Shown: positions 54,418 to 63,415 of the stretch, in pieces
Layout of the letters: each line of letters begins with the position of its first letter
How positions within the stretch are numbered: position 1 is the stretch's first letter
Assembly (NCBI GenBank): GCA_963205435.1
Contig: CAUJIV010000099.1
Coordinates: 1-64,000, forward strand
Reading direction: 5' to 3'
Length of the DNA: 64,000 nucleotides
Source: Pseudomonadota bacterium
GTDB taxonomy: Bacteria > Pseudomonadota > Gammaproteobacteria > Burkholderiales > Rhodocyclaceae
The notes under the pieces: generated by a model
Databases searched by the model: none
Seen by the model: the letters and a program-made list of their open reading frames with translations, nothing else
What the model was told of the DNA's origin: nothing
Translations under genes and position numbers: made by a program

Positions 54418-56397
54418 TTATCCGTTCGAGCCGCCGATCTTCGGCAGGTTGGCCAGTTGCTGCTGCAAATAGTTGCTGGTCTTGGTCATGCTGGCGAGCA
54501 TGCTGTCGAGCGCCGCGTACTGGGCGCGGTAGCGCTTTTCGATCATGCCCAGGCGGCTGGCCAGGACCTCCCGTCGCGAGCCGAGTTCCTTGATCGAGGC
54601 GTTGATGCCATCCATGCGCCCGTCGACCAGGCCGTCGTTCTCCAGCATGCGGCCGATCAGCTTGTCGAGCCGATCGGCATAGCCGCGCGCGAAGGCAATG
54701 CTGCCGCGGTCTCCCGTTGTTCCGCCGCTGATGCGTATCTTCAATCCCGCCGCCTCGCCGGTTCCGGTTAGGGTCTGGCCCGAGCCGCTCGCCGTCACGC
54801 CGCCAATGCTGCCGGCGATATCGACGCCGGCGGTGGCGCTGGATACGCCGAAAAGGTCGCTGGCCGCAGTGCCGCCGGTGATGCTCACATTCGAGGCCGA
54901 GCCGTAGCGATTCGAGGTGATCGTGAGCACGCCGGACGATTCGCTGGCGCTGACGCCGATGCCGGCTGCAGAGAGCGCGCCGGCGCCGTTGATCTTCGAC
55001 TGGATCTCCGCCGCCAGCGCGGCCGCGGTATAAGTGCCTGCCGCCAGCGTCAGGCTGGCGGAGACGCCGTCCACCGTGACGTTGAGCGTGTCATTGACTC
55101 CCGTGGCGATCGTCAGGGCTGCCGCCGAGCCGCCCTTGGCAAAGCCCTGCGTCGCCAGCCGCGTGATGTTCACGGCAGGGTTGCCGTCCTTTGTTTCGGC
55201 CGCGGCCGAAACAAAGGAAACCAGGCTGTCCGTCGGCTTGCCGATGGCGGCGAAGAGCGTGGACACATCCTTGCTCGGGTCGTTCAGCGCGGCCGTCAGC
55301 TTGCTGGCATCCAGCTTCAGCGTGCCGTCGCTCTGGAAGCTGACGCCGATGTCGGCAAGCGCCGTCAGGCCGCCGCCGGCGCTCGAGAGAGCGCCGTTGA
55401 ACAGGCTGCGCAGCTGGCTCTGCACCGCGCGCACCGTCGAGTCGCCGGTGAGGATCGAGGCCTTCTTGTTGGCGGCGTCGTATTTCGACAGATCGCCCAG
55501 CGTCTTGTTGAGATCGTTGTAGGCCTTGACGAAGGACTCGATCGCCGCCTTGACGCCGCTGCTGTCCCTGGCCACGTCGAGCTTCGTCGTGCCGGTCTTG
55601 AGCAGGTTCAGCGTGACGCCCTCGATGGCATCGTTCACCGTGTTGGTCGGCTTGCTGATGCTGATGCCGTCGATGACCAGCGCGGCGTTCTTCGCCTCGA
55701 CCGTTTCGGTGAGGTTCTTCGTGCCGCCAGTCGTGGCATCGTAGACGAGCCGTGACAGGCCGGCGTTGTCGCCGTGGTCGCCGTCATCGTCGCTCACGCT
55801 GATCCTGAGCGCGTTGGCCAGGCCCGAATCCTTCGAGCTGAGCACCAGCCGGTTGCCGCTGCCGTCGTTGACGATGCCCGCCGTCACGCCGGCATTGGCG
55901 GCGTTGATGGCATCGCGCACCCCGGCCAGCGATGCCTTGTCATTGCCGATGGTGATGGTCCTGGCGGCCTTGTCCGGGTTGAGCGTGAAGCTGCCGCCGC
56001 TGTAGCTGCCGAACTGGATCGTCAGCGTGCCCGTGCCGACGGTCTCGCTGGTGCTGGCGAAAGCCGCCGATTTCAGCTTCTGCGCCTGTGCCAGTTGCTG
56101 CACCTCGATGCTGAAGCTGCCGGCGCCGGCGGCGGGAGCGGCGCTTGCCGAGAGCACCGTGCCGTCGGCAACGCCTGCCTTGACGGCGGAAAATTTTGCC
56201 GGGCTGGCGAGGGCCGCCACGGCGGTCTGGAAGCCGGAGAGCGCGCCCTTCAGGCTGCCGAAGGCGGAGAGCTGCGCCTGCAGCTGCGCTTCCTTGGTAT
56301 TGAGGAGCGTGAGCGGGCGCTGCTCCAGCGCCATCAGCTGGCTGACCAGCCCGTTGACGTCGAGGCCCGAGCCGATGCCGGGAGAAGAAAGCGCCAT
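54418..56397 (-). CDS. fliD: Flagellar filament capping protein FliD
   Basis: MALSSPGIGSGLDVNGLVSQLMALEQRPLTLLNTKEAQLQAQLSAFGSLKGAL. Confidence 0.96.
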   Translation of the reverse strand: MALSSPGIGSGLDVNGLVSQLMALEQRPLTLLNTKEAQLQAQLSAFGSLKGALSGFQTAVAALASPAKFSAVKAGVADGTVLSASAAPAAGAGSFSIEVQQLAQAQKLKSAAFASTSETVGTGTLTIQFGSYSGGSFTLNPDKAARTITIGNDKASLAGVRDAINAANAGVTAGIVNDGSGNRLVLSSKDSGLANALRISVSDDDGDHGDNAGLSRLVYDATTGGTKNLTETVEAKNAALVIDGISISKPTNTVNDAIEGVTLNLLKTGTTKLDVARDSSGVKAAIESFVKAYNDLNKTLGDLSKYDAANKKASILTGDSTVRAVQSQLRSLFNGALSSAGGGLTALADIGVSFQSDGTLKLDASKLTAALNDPSKDVSTLFAAIGKPTDSLVSFVSAAAETKDGNPAVNITRLATQGFAKGGSAAALTIATGVNDTLNVTVDGVSASLTLAAGTYTAAALAAEIQSKINGAGALSAAGIGVSASESSGVLTITSNRYGSASNVSITGGTAASDLFGVSSATAGVDIAGSIGGVTASGSGQTLTGTGEAAGLKIRISGGTTGDRGSIAFARGYADRLDKLIGRMLENDGLVDGRMDGINASIKELGSRREVLASRLGMIEKRYRAQYAALDSMLASMTKTSNYLQQQLANLPKIGGSNG

Positions 56398-56433
56398 ATT
56401 GCTCCTCTGTCTGATATACAGACAATAGTATCG

Positions 56434-56769
56434 CTAAGCCTTGCCCTTGATAAGCAGGCCCTGCAGCCGGTCCAGTGCCCGCGCCACGGCCAGCACTTCC
56501 TCGCTGGGCATCTGGCGGATCACTTCCTGGGTGGCCGAATCCACCACCCGGACGACCGTCTTGCCGGTTGCGTCATCGATCGAGAATTGCAAGCTTCGTG
56601 CCACCGGGGCGACGGCTTGCTGCAGTTGCTGCACCGCCTCCTGCATCTGTTCCGGCCTGGGCTGGCCGGGCAGGCGCGCCGCCGCCTGTGCTGCCGGATC
56701 GGCCGGCCGGGCGGGGCGTGCCGCGACCGCCGGTGCCGAACCGGAAATCTGTAACGGAACGATGGCCAT
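56434..56769 (-). CDS. flaG: Flagellar protein FlaG
   Basis: AVQQLQQAVAPVARSLQFSIDDATGKTVVRVVDSATQEVIRQMPSEEVLAVARALDRLQGLLIKGKA. Confidence 0.93.
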   Translation of the reverse strand: MAIVPLQISGSAPAVAARPARPADPAAQAAARLPGQPRPEQMQEAVQQLQQAVAPVARSLQFSIDDATGKTVVRVVDSATQEVIRQMPSEEVLAVARALDRLQGLLIKGKA

Positions 56770-56796
56770 GTTTCTGCTCCTTCAATCTTGCTGGCG

Positions 56797-56821
56797 GGCG
56801 GCCGGGCGTGGCCCGGCCGCC
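56797..56821. terminator. Strong hairpin between fliC and flaG (attenuator or terminator, no clear U tract)
   Basis: GGCGGCCGGGC-gtg-GCCCGGCCGCC, perfect 11-bp stem. Confidence 0.5.
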
Positions 56822-56839
56822 TGTCCTTCAAGCCGCGGT

Positions 56840-58408
56840 TCAGCCGCGGATCAGGGCCAGCACGTTCTGCGGCAGCGCATTGGCCTGCGCCAGCATTGCC
56901 ACGCCGGCCTGCTGCAGGATCTGGGCGCGAGTCAGGTTGGCGGTTTCGGAGGCGAAATCGGTATCCTGGATGCGTGAGCGCGACGCCGTCAGGTTTTCCG
57001 CAGTGGCCGCCAGATTCGAGATGACCGAATCGAAGCGGTTCTGGATCGAGCCGAAGGTTGCCCGCAGATTATTGACGGAGGTCAGCGCCGCGTCGACTCG
57101 GGTGATGGCAACGTTGGCATTCGCCACCGAAGTGACCGAAACCGAGTTGAGGGCCGAGGCGCCAAGAGCCATCGAGCTGTTGTCGGCATAGCCAATATAC
57201 GCTTCATGGTTGCCGGACAGCGTAATGGCGTCGGTAGAGGTCAGACGGATGGTGCCGCCGAAAGTGTTCGCCACTGCCACGCCGCTGGCCATTGTGATGG
57301 CCGTTTTTGCATCGTTGCTCGAGTTATTCTCTCCTGCGGTCGTATCACGGAGGCCGACGCCAATTACGCCGCCGGTGGCATCCGCATCGGTTGCCGTCTG
57401 GGATACGGCAATGTTACGGCCATCCGACGCGTTCAAGGTCAGCTTGCCGCTGCTGAACGTGGCCGTCACTCCGGTGGCGGCGGAGTTGGCGTTGATCGCA
57501 TTGGCCATCTCCGCGCCGGTGATGGTGACTTGCGAAACACCGTTATAGATATTGGTGCCGTTAATGTTGAGGGTATAGGTATCCGTAGCTTGAGTGCTGG
57601 CCACTGACGTATAGTCGAATGTCACCGTGGTATCGGCAGAGGCGGTCAGGTTGGGCACGCTGGCGTTGTTGATCGCCAGAACCTTCGAGTAGGCACTGCT
57701 TGCCGTGCGGCCGGCATTGCCAGCACCTGAGCTATTATCGGCAGAAGCGCCGATGTTGACGGCGGAGTTGGAGCCGACCGTGATAGTGAGGTCGCCGGAT
57801 GCCAGGGCGTTACCGACGTCCACGCCGGTGCCCTGCTGGCCGAGGGCTTTGCTGGTGCTGTAGGCGGTAGAGCCGTCCACATAATCGGCAGTCTTGCCGA
57901 TGGCCGTATAACGCATGCTGGTGGAAAGGCCTACGGAAATGGTTTCGCCGACGTTGGCGCCAACCTGGAAAGTCGCCGTGCCAAAGTTTCCGTCAAGCAG
58001 CTTCAGTCCGTTGAACGAGGTCTGCACGGCAACGCGATCAATCTCGGACAGGCGCTGCTGAACCTCGAGATCCAGCGCGGCGCGGTCGGAAGCGCTGTTG
58101 GTGGCGTTGGCCGCCTGCACCGCCAGTTCGCGGATGCGCTGCAGGTTCTGGGTGATTTCGCCCAGCGCGCCTTCGCCGGTCTGCGCCAGGGAAATGCCGT
58201 CGCTTGCGTTTCTCGTGGCCTGATTCAGGCCGCGGATCTGGGTCGTCATTCGCTCCGAAATGCCCAGGCCTGCTGCATCGTCCTTGGCGCTGTTGATGCG
58301 CAGACCGGTGGACAGGCGCTGCAAGGCGGTGGCGAGGGAACTTTGCGAAGTGTTGAGGTTGCGCTGCGCATTCAGTGACGCGATGTTGGTGTTGATGATC
58401 TGAGGCAT
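56840..58408 (-). CDS. fliC: Flagellin
   Basis: [64 protein letters not shown]...; C-term [38 protein letters not shown]. Confidence 0.98.
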   Translation of the reverse strand: MPQIINTNIASLNAQRNLNTSQSSLATALQRLSTGLRINSAKDDAAGLGISERMTTQIRGLNQATRNASDGISLAQTGEGALGEITQNLQRIRELAVQAANATNSASDRAALDLEVQQRLSEIDRVAVQTSFNGLKLLDGNFGTATFQVGANVGETISVGLSTSMRYTAIGKTADYVDGSTAYSTSKALGQQGTGVDVGNALASGDLTITVGSNSAVNIGASADNSSGAGNAGRTASSAYSKVLAINNASVPNLTASADTTVTFDYTSVASTQATDTYTLNINGTNIYNGVSQVTITGAEMANAINANSAATGVTATFSSGKLTLNASDGRNIAVSQTATDADATGGVIGVGLRDTTAGENNSSNDAKTAITMASGVAVANTFGGTIRLTSTDAITLSGNHEAYIGYADNSSMALGASALNSVSVTSVANANVAITRVDAALTSVNNLRATFGSIQNRFDSVISNLAATAENLTASRSRIQDTDFASETANLTRAQILQQAGVAMLAQANALPQNVLALIRG

Positions 58409-58497
58409 GATCTGTCTCCAAAGTAGTGAGAGGGTTCTGACAGCCTCACGCCCCCTGACTCCCGATCCGGTTGGCGTTGATGTTGCCGTCAGGAGCA

Positions 58498-58524
58498 CTA
58501 TCGGTAAGAAATGGAAAAACTTTA
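58498..58524 (-). promoter_or_regulatory. Sigma28 (FliA) promoter of fliC
   Basis: Minus TAAAGTTT-N11-ACCGATAG. Confidence 0.88.
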
Positions 58525-58595
58525 GGAAAACTCATCGGTACCGGCCTCTAGTTCGTTGATAGATTGGAGGTTTGTGTTTGGCAGCAAAAAATCCT

Positions 58596-58622
58596 TCAAG
58601 TTTTCTCAACCCGTGCCGATAA
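58596..58622 (+). promoter_or_regulatory. Sigma28 (FliA) promoter, divergent from fliC
   Basis: TCAAGTTT-N11-GCCGATAA. Confidence 0.82.
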
Positions 58623-58628
58623 TGCCTG

Positions 58629-58710
58629 TACACGCGGAATTACGTGCAGGGCTGAGAAGTTCTCCTGACTCCCAGGAAAGCCGCCGGCAACCCCGGCGGT
58701 TTTTCTTTTG
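58629..58710 (+). ncRNA. Candidate sigma28-dependent small RNA (~80 nt)
   Basis: Between a FliA-type promoter (58596-58622) and a strong rho-independent terminator (58682-58710); contains short hairpins GAGAAGTTCTC and TCCTGACTCCCAGGA. Confidence 0.5.
58682..58710 (+). terminator. Rho-independent terminator
   Basis: CCGCCGG-caacc-CCGGCGG followed by TTTTTCTTTT. Confidence 0.88.
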
Positions 58711-58898
58711 CAAAAGTCAGTCACGGCAGAACAGCGCCGATGAAAAAGACGGTTTGCCGACGCACCGCTCCCTTGGAAACCACCTGGCAGCCTGTCTTCA
58801 AGGCACGGGTGACAGCTGAGCGGGAAGTCCGGCGGAAAACCCGGAAAAGATGCCATTTCGCATGCGAAACAGTTAGACTGTCGCACAAGAGGTACTTC

Positions 58899-59141
58899 AT
58901 GATCGGGAATATTGAAAACCTGATCCTGGAACATCTAAAGACGATCCAGGCCGAGCAGGCCGCCGCACGCGAGCGTGACGCGGAGGTCCTAGCGCGCCTG
59001 TCGAGCATCGAAAACGGGCTCGCGCGGATCTCGCGCGACGAGGCCTTGACTTATACCGAATTGGTTCAGGATCGGCATGTCGTCGACAAGCTCAAGGAAC
59101 GTATTGAGCGCATCGAGCGGCGCTTGGAGTTGAGCCAATAA
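58899..59141 (+). CDS. Small coiled-coil hypothetical protein
   Basis: MIGNIENLILEHLKTIQAEQAAARERDAEVLARLSSIENGLARISRDEALTYTELVQDRHVVDKLKERIERIERRLELSQ. Confidence 0.75.
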   Translation: MIGNIENLILEHLKTIQAEQAAARERDAEVLARLSSIENGLARISRDEALTYTELVQDRHVVDKLKERIERIERRLELSQ

Positions 59142-59188
59142 AATCCTGAGCCTGCAAAAGTCAGTCGCCGCGGTACGGCGCGCGAATC

Positions 59189-61000
59189 TCAATCGACCGC
59201 GACGACGCGGTTCTTGCCACTCTGCTTGGCCTGGTACATCGCCGCGTCGGCGCGGGCGATGGCTTCCTTTCTTTCCTCGCCTTCGCGGAAGGCGGTGACG
59301 CCGGCGCTGAAGGTGATCAGCAGCTTCTCGTTCCTGTGCAGGAAGAAGCGTTTCGTCAGCTCGCGCTGCAGCCGGGTCAGCGCCGCGACGGCGTCGGGCA
59401 GCGCCGTCTCCGGCAGCAGGATGATGAACTCCTCGCCGCCGTAGCGCGCCAGCGTGTCCTGCGGCCGCAGCGTCTCGCGGATCACCCGCGCCAGGTGCAC
59501 CAGGGCGGCGTCGCCGGCCTGGTGGCCCAGCGTGTCGTTGAGCCGCTTGAAGTTGTCCACGTCGAGCAGGGCGAGGCAGAGCGGCGCCTGGCGTCGCTGC
59601 GCGCGCTTCATTTCGCGCTCCAGCGTCTCGTCGAGGCCCTTGCGGTTGAGGGCGCCGGTGAGCTGGTCGTGGCGCACCATGACGCTGGTCTCGGTCAGCT
59701 CGTTCTGCAGGCGGACGATCTCCCGCTCGGCCTCGGCCACGCGCGCCCGCATCCCCTCGAGCTCATCGCGCGAGCGCTGGGCGCCGAGCTGGATGACGCG
59801 CGTCTCGCGCATCAGCTCGGCGACGACGTCGTTCAGCTCGGCGAGGTCGCCGGCGGCGCCGATGCGGCCGGCCAGCCGCTCGATCTTGCCGTGGTAGTCG
59901 CCGCTCGCCTCGGCGAAGCCCGCCAGGTGGTCGACGAAGCCGGCCAGCATCGCCTTCAGCCGCTCCTTGGCCTCGTTCAGGTTGTTCTTCAGCATGCTCT
60001 GCCGGTAGATCACCTCGCGCAGGCGCTGGCCGACGTCGTCGAGGCTGCGGATGTTGAGCGGCTGGCCGAAGATGTCGAGCACCATGCCGATCTGGCCCTG
60101 CACCCACTTGTCGTCCTCGACCAGCTCGCTGATGTTCTCGATCACCAGCTGCAGCAGCTTCTGCAGCGCCGCCTTCAGCTCGGCCTGGTCCTCGGCGACG
60201 AAGTTGAGCCGGTAGCTGAACTGCTTGAGCCGCTTCGCTAGCAGGGCGAAGCTGGCGCCGTCGCCGGCCTGGCGCAGCCCGGCCGCCAGCGCGGCCGCCT
60301 CGTCGGCCAGCTCCGGCGTGTCGATCAGCAGCATCGCCACCGAGCTCTCCACCAGCTGGGCGATCAGCTCGCGCAGCTCGGCGCCCGGCAGGCGCAGCGG
60401 CGCGGCCTCGCCGGCCGCTCGCCCGGACGCCTGCTGCGGTGGCGCTTCGGCCGGCGTCGCGGCGCCGTCTTTGCTTGCAGCGGCGCCCTGTCCGCTTGCC
60501 GCGGCGAGTGCCGTCTCTTCGCCGGCGCCGCTCTTTGACCATGAGCCCAGAAGGGATTGCAGGCGCTCGAACAGGTTTTCCGGGTCGCTGCCGGCCGAGG
60601 CGAGAACGTGATCGACGGCTTCGCGCTTGGCCGCCGGCGTCAGTCCGGCCTGGCGGCGCTCCATCTGCGCCAGCAGCTCGCCGATCAGCCCGCCCCAGGC
60701 CGGCGGCTCCGCCTCGAGGGTCTTCAGGGGCGCCGCCAGCGCCTCGGCGAGACGCGACCAGTCCTGCGCAGCGACGGCGGCCTCGATCTGCTGCACCAGC
60801 CGGCCTTGCGCCGGCAGGGCGCGCGGCAGGCGGCCGGCGAGGGCCTTGAGGGCGCGCTCGGGAAAGACCTCGCCCGCCGTCGTGCCGGCGATCTCGTGGT
60901 AGAGGGTGCGGTAGTTCTCCGGCGTCGGCGGGATGCGCCGGCTGGCCAGCCGGCGCAGGGCTTCGCGCGCGATCTCGGAGGGTTGGGTCAGGTCGGCCAT
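59189..61000 (-). CDS. GGDEF diguanylate cyclase
   Basis: RHDQLTGALNRKGLDETLEREMKRAQRRQAPLCLALLDVDNFKRLNDTLGHQAGDAAL...YGGEEFIILLPE. Confidence 0.94.
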   Translation of the reverse strand: MADLTQPSEIAREALRRLASRRIPPTPENYRTLYHEIAGTTAGEVFPERALKALAGRLPRALPAQGRLVQQIEAAVAAQDWSRLAEALAAPLKTLEAEPPAWGGLIGELLAQMERRQAGLTPAAKREAVDHVLASAGSDPENLFERLQSLLGSWSKSGAGEETALAAASGQGAAASKDGAATPAEAPPQQASGRAAGEAAPLRLPGAELRELIAQLVESSVAMLLIDTPELADEAAALAAGLRQAGDGASFALLAKRLKQFSYRLNFVAEDQAELKAALQKLLQLVIENISELVEDDKWVQGQIGMVLDIFGQPLNIRSLDDVGQRLREVIYRQSMLKNNLNEAKERLKAMLAGFVDHLAGFAEASGDYHGKIERLAGRIGAAGDLAELNDVVAELMRETRVIQLGAQRSRDELEGMRARVAEAEREIVRLQNELTETSVMVRHDQLTGALNRKGLDETLEREMKRAQRRQAPLCLALLDVDNFKRLNDTLGHQAGDAALVHLARVIRETLRPQDTLARYGGEEFIILLPETALPDAVAALTRLQRELTKRFFLHRNEKLLITFSAGVTAFREGEERKEAIARADAAMYQAKQSGKNRVVAVD

Positions 61001-61057
61001 GTCGTCAGCGGCTTTGCCGCCTTGTATACGGCCGGCACGGAAGGAACTTGATGCCGC

Positions 61058-61699
61058 CTAGTCGACCAGGCCGTGCTTGAGCCCGTAGTGGGTCAGCTCG
61101 GCGTTGTTCTTCAGGTTCATCTTCTCCAGCAGGCGGGCGCGGTAGACGCTGACCGTCTTGACGCTCAGCTTCAGCTCATCGGCGATCTGCGTCGGCGTCT
61201 TGCCCGAGGCGATCATCACCAGCGTCTGGTATTCGCGGTCGGACAGCTTCTCGTGCGCCGGCCGCTCCGAGTCGTCGCTGATGGCGTTGGCCAGCTCCTC
61301 GGCCAGCGAGGGGCTGATGTACTTCTTGCCGCCGGCGACCTGGCGGATCGCCGTCACCAGCAGCTCCGGCGCGCTCTGCTTGGTCAGGTAGCCGGAGGCG
61401 CCGGCCTTCAGGGCGCGGATGGCGTACTGGTCCTCGGGGTGCATGCTCAGCATCAGCACCGGCAGCCTGGGAAACTCCTTCTTCAGCTGCTTCAGCGTGT
61501 CGATGCCGTTGCGGTCCGGCATGGAAACGTCCATCAGGACGACGTCCCACTGGCCCTGGCGCGCCATCTGCAGTGCCTCGATGCCGTTCTTCGCCTCGCC
61601 GGCGACGACCATGTCCTCGGAGTCGGAGAGGATCTGGCGCAGGCCGTGGCGCACGATGGCGTGGTCGTCGGCGATGAGGATGCGGATGGTCGTCGTCAT
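61058..61699 (-). CDS. LuxR/NarL-family response regulator
   Basis: RILIADDHAIVRHGLRQIL...LSDREYQTLVMIASGKTPTQIADELKLSVKTVSVYRARLLEKM. Confidence 0.95.
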   Translation of the reverse strand: MTTTIRILIADDHAIVRHGLRQILSDSEDMVVAGEAKNGIEALQMARQGQWDVVLMDVSMPDRNGIDTLKQLKKEFPRLPVLMLSMHPEDQYAIRALKAGASGYLTKQSAPELLVTAIRQVAGGKKYISPSLAEELANAISDDSERPAHEKLSDREYQTLVMIASGKTPTQIADELKLSVKTVSVYRARLLEKMNLKNNAELTHYGLKHGLVD

Positions 61700-63225
61700 G
61701 GGCTGTCCGTTGCCGCCGCCTCGGCCCGGCTGGCGCCGCTCGGCCGGTAGGGCGCGCGCAAGGTGACGCGGGTGCCGCTGGGGACGTTGGCCGCCAGCTC
61801 GAGCGTGCCGCCGAGGCCGCTCATGCGCTCGCGAATGCCGCGCAGGCCGAAGGATTTCTGCTTCTTCATGTCCGCTGCGTCGATGCCGCGGCCGTCGTCG
61901 CAGATCTCCAGCGTCAGCTCGCCGTCGGCGGCGTCGAGGCGGATGGAGAGGGCGCTCGCCCCGGCGTGCTTGGCGACATTCGTCAGAGTTTCCTGGAAAA
62001 CGCGGAACAGGGCAAGCGAGGTCTTCTCGTCCGGGTCGACCTCGTGGCGGATGCCGCTGGTGTCGCAGGCCAGCCCGACGCGATGCGAGAAGTCGTCGGC
62101 CTGGCACTCGATGGCGGCGGCGAGGCCAAAGTCCTTGAGGATGCCCGGGCGCAGCTCGCGCGCCACGCGGCCGGCGATGGCGATCGTCTCGTCGATCAGG
62201 CCCTCGATGCCGCGCACCCGCTTGCGCAGCTGCTCCGGGTCGGATGGCGGCTTGCTCGCCAGCAGCGCCGTCTCGATCTTGACCGCCACCAGGGTGCCGC
62301 CGAGCTCGTCGTGGATGTCGCGGGCGATGCGCTCGCGCTCCTCCTCCTTGGCCGCCTCGAGGTGCGAGGACAGCTCGGCCAGCTGGGTGCGCGACTCGCG
62401 CAGCTCCTTTTCCGTCAGCTTGCTCTGGGTGATGTTGGCGGCGATGCCCTCCCACTGCACGCCGCTGTTGGCGATGTGGCGCGGCGCGGCGCGCAGGTTG
62501 ATCCATTTCAGGCTGCCGTCGGCGGCGCGGATGCGCCCGTCCCAGTTGATGTGGGTCATGGCATTGGCCGACTTCGCCAGCGCCGCCTCGAAGCCGCCGC
62601 GGTCCTCGGCCTCGATCGCTTCGAAGAAGCGCGAGGCCGCGGCGCGCAGGTCCTTCGGCGCCAGGCCGAGCAGGGCCTCGCTGCCCTCGCTGGCGTGGAG
62701 GAAGCGGAACTCGCCGTCGTTGCGCCGCAGCAACTGGAACACCATGCCGGGGACGTTGGAAACGAGGGCGCGGAAGCGCGCCTCGTTCTCGCGCACCGCC
62801 TCGAGCGCGGCGCGCCGCTCGGCGCGGTTCCGCGCCTCGCGCATCTCGCGCTCGACCGCCGGCACCAGGCGGTCGAGGTGGTTCTTCGACAGGTAGTCGT
62901 GGGCGCCGGCGCGCATGGCGGCGATCGCCGTCTCCTCCTCGATGACGCCGGAGACGATGATGAAGGGCAGGTCGAAGCGCAGGCCCTGCATCAGCGCCAG
63001 CGCCGCCAGCGCGTTGAAGCCGGGCATGCCGTGGTCGGAGAGCACGGCGTCCCAGCGGCCGCCGAGCAGCGCCGAGCCGGTCGCGTCGGCCGTATCGACC
63101 CGCTGGAATTCGACGGCGTAACCGGCGCGCCTGAAGCAGCCGCTGAGGAGGAGGGCGTCGTCCTCCGAATCCTCGATGATGAGAAGCTTCAAGGTGGGCT
63201 TGATTGCCGGCTGCGCCTGGGCCAT
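61696..63225 (-). CDS. Hybrid REC-PAS sensor histidine kinase (NarX/HisKA_3 type)
   Basis: N-terminal REC, PAS, KEEERERIARDIHDELGGTLVAVKIETALL, ICDDGRGI; overlaps the regulator start. Confidence 0.93.
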   Translation of the reverse strand: MAQAQPAIKPTLKLLIIEDSEDDALLLSGCFRRAGYAVEFQRVDTADATGSALLGGRWDAVLSDHGMPGFNALAALALMQGLRFDLPFIIVSGVIEEETAIAAMRAGAHDYLSKNHLDRLVPAVEREMREARNRAERRAALEAVRENEARFRALVSNVPGMVFQLLRRNDGEFRFLHASEGSEALLGLAPKDLRAAASRFFEAIEAEDRGGFEAALAKSANAMTHINWDGRIRAADGSLKWINLRAAPRHIANSGVQWEGIAANITQSKLTEKELRESRTQLAELSSHLEAAKEEERERIARDIHDELGGTLVAVKIETALLASKPPSDPEQLRKRVRGIEGLIDETIAIAGRVARELRPGILKDFGLAAAIECQADDFSHRVGLACDTSGIRHEVDPDEKTSLALFRVFQETLTNVAKHAGASALSIRLDAADGELTLEICDDGRGIDAADMKKQKSFGLRGIRERMSGLGGTLELAANVPSGTRVTLRAPYRPSGASRAEAAATDSP

Positions 63226-63313
63226 GGCGGTGTGTCGCGTGGTCGTCCCTGGCGATCGAGTCTACCGCAAACCGCCCCTGCCGCAAGCGCCGCGGCGCGC
63301 CCGGGCCATCGGC

Positions 63314-63319
63314 TATAAT
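63314..63319 (+). promoter_or_regulatory. Probable -10 box of tRNA-Thr
   Basis: ggcTATAATcgg 10 bp upstream of the tRNA 5' end. Confidence 0.6.
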
Positions 63320-63328
63320 CGGCCTCCG

Positions 63329-63401
63329 GCCGGCATAGCTCAGCTGGTAGAGCAGCTGATTTGTAATCAGAAGGTCGCGGGTTCGATTCCTGCTGCCGGC
63401 A
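63329..63401 (+). tRNA. tRNA-Thr (anticodon TGT)
   Basis: GCCGGCATAGCTCAGCTGGTAGAGCAGCTGATTTGTAATCAGAAGGTCGCGGGTTCGATTCCTGCTGCCGGCA; cloverleaf pairs, anticodon loop TTTGTAA; CCA not fully encoded. Confidence 0.95.
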
Positions 63402-63415
63402 CCGCGCCGAATGGC

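Noticed and set aside
58556-58819. 87-aa + ORF overlapping the sRNA candidate
   Set aside because: Starts upstream of the sigma28 promoter, so it is not encoded by that transcript; composition unlike a protein and it crosses the terminator.
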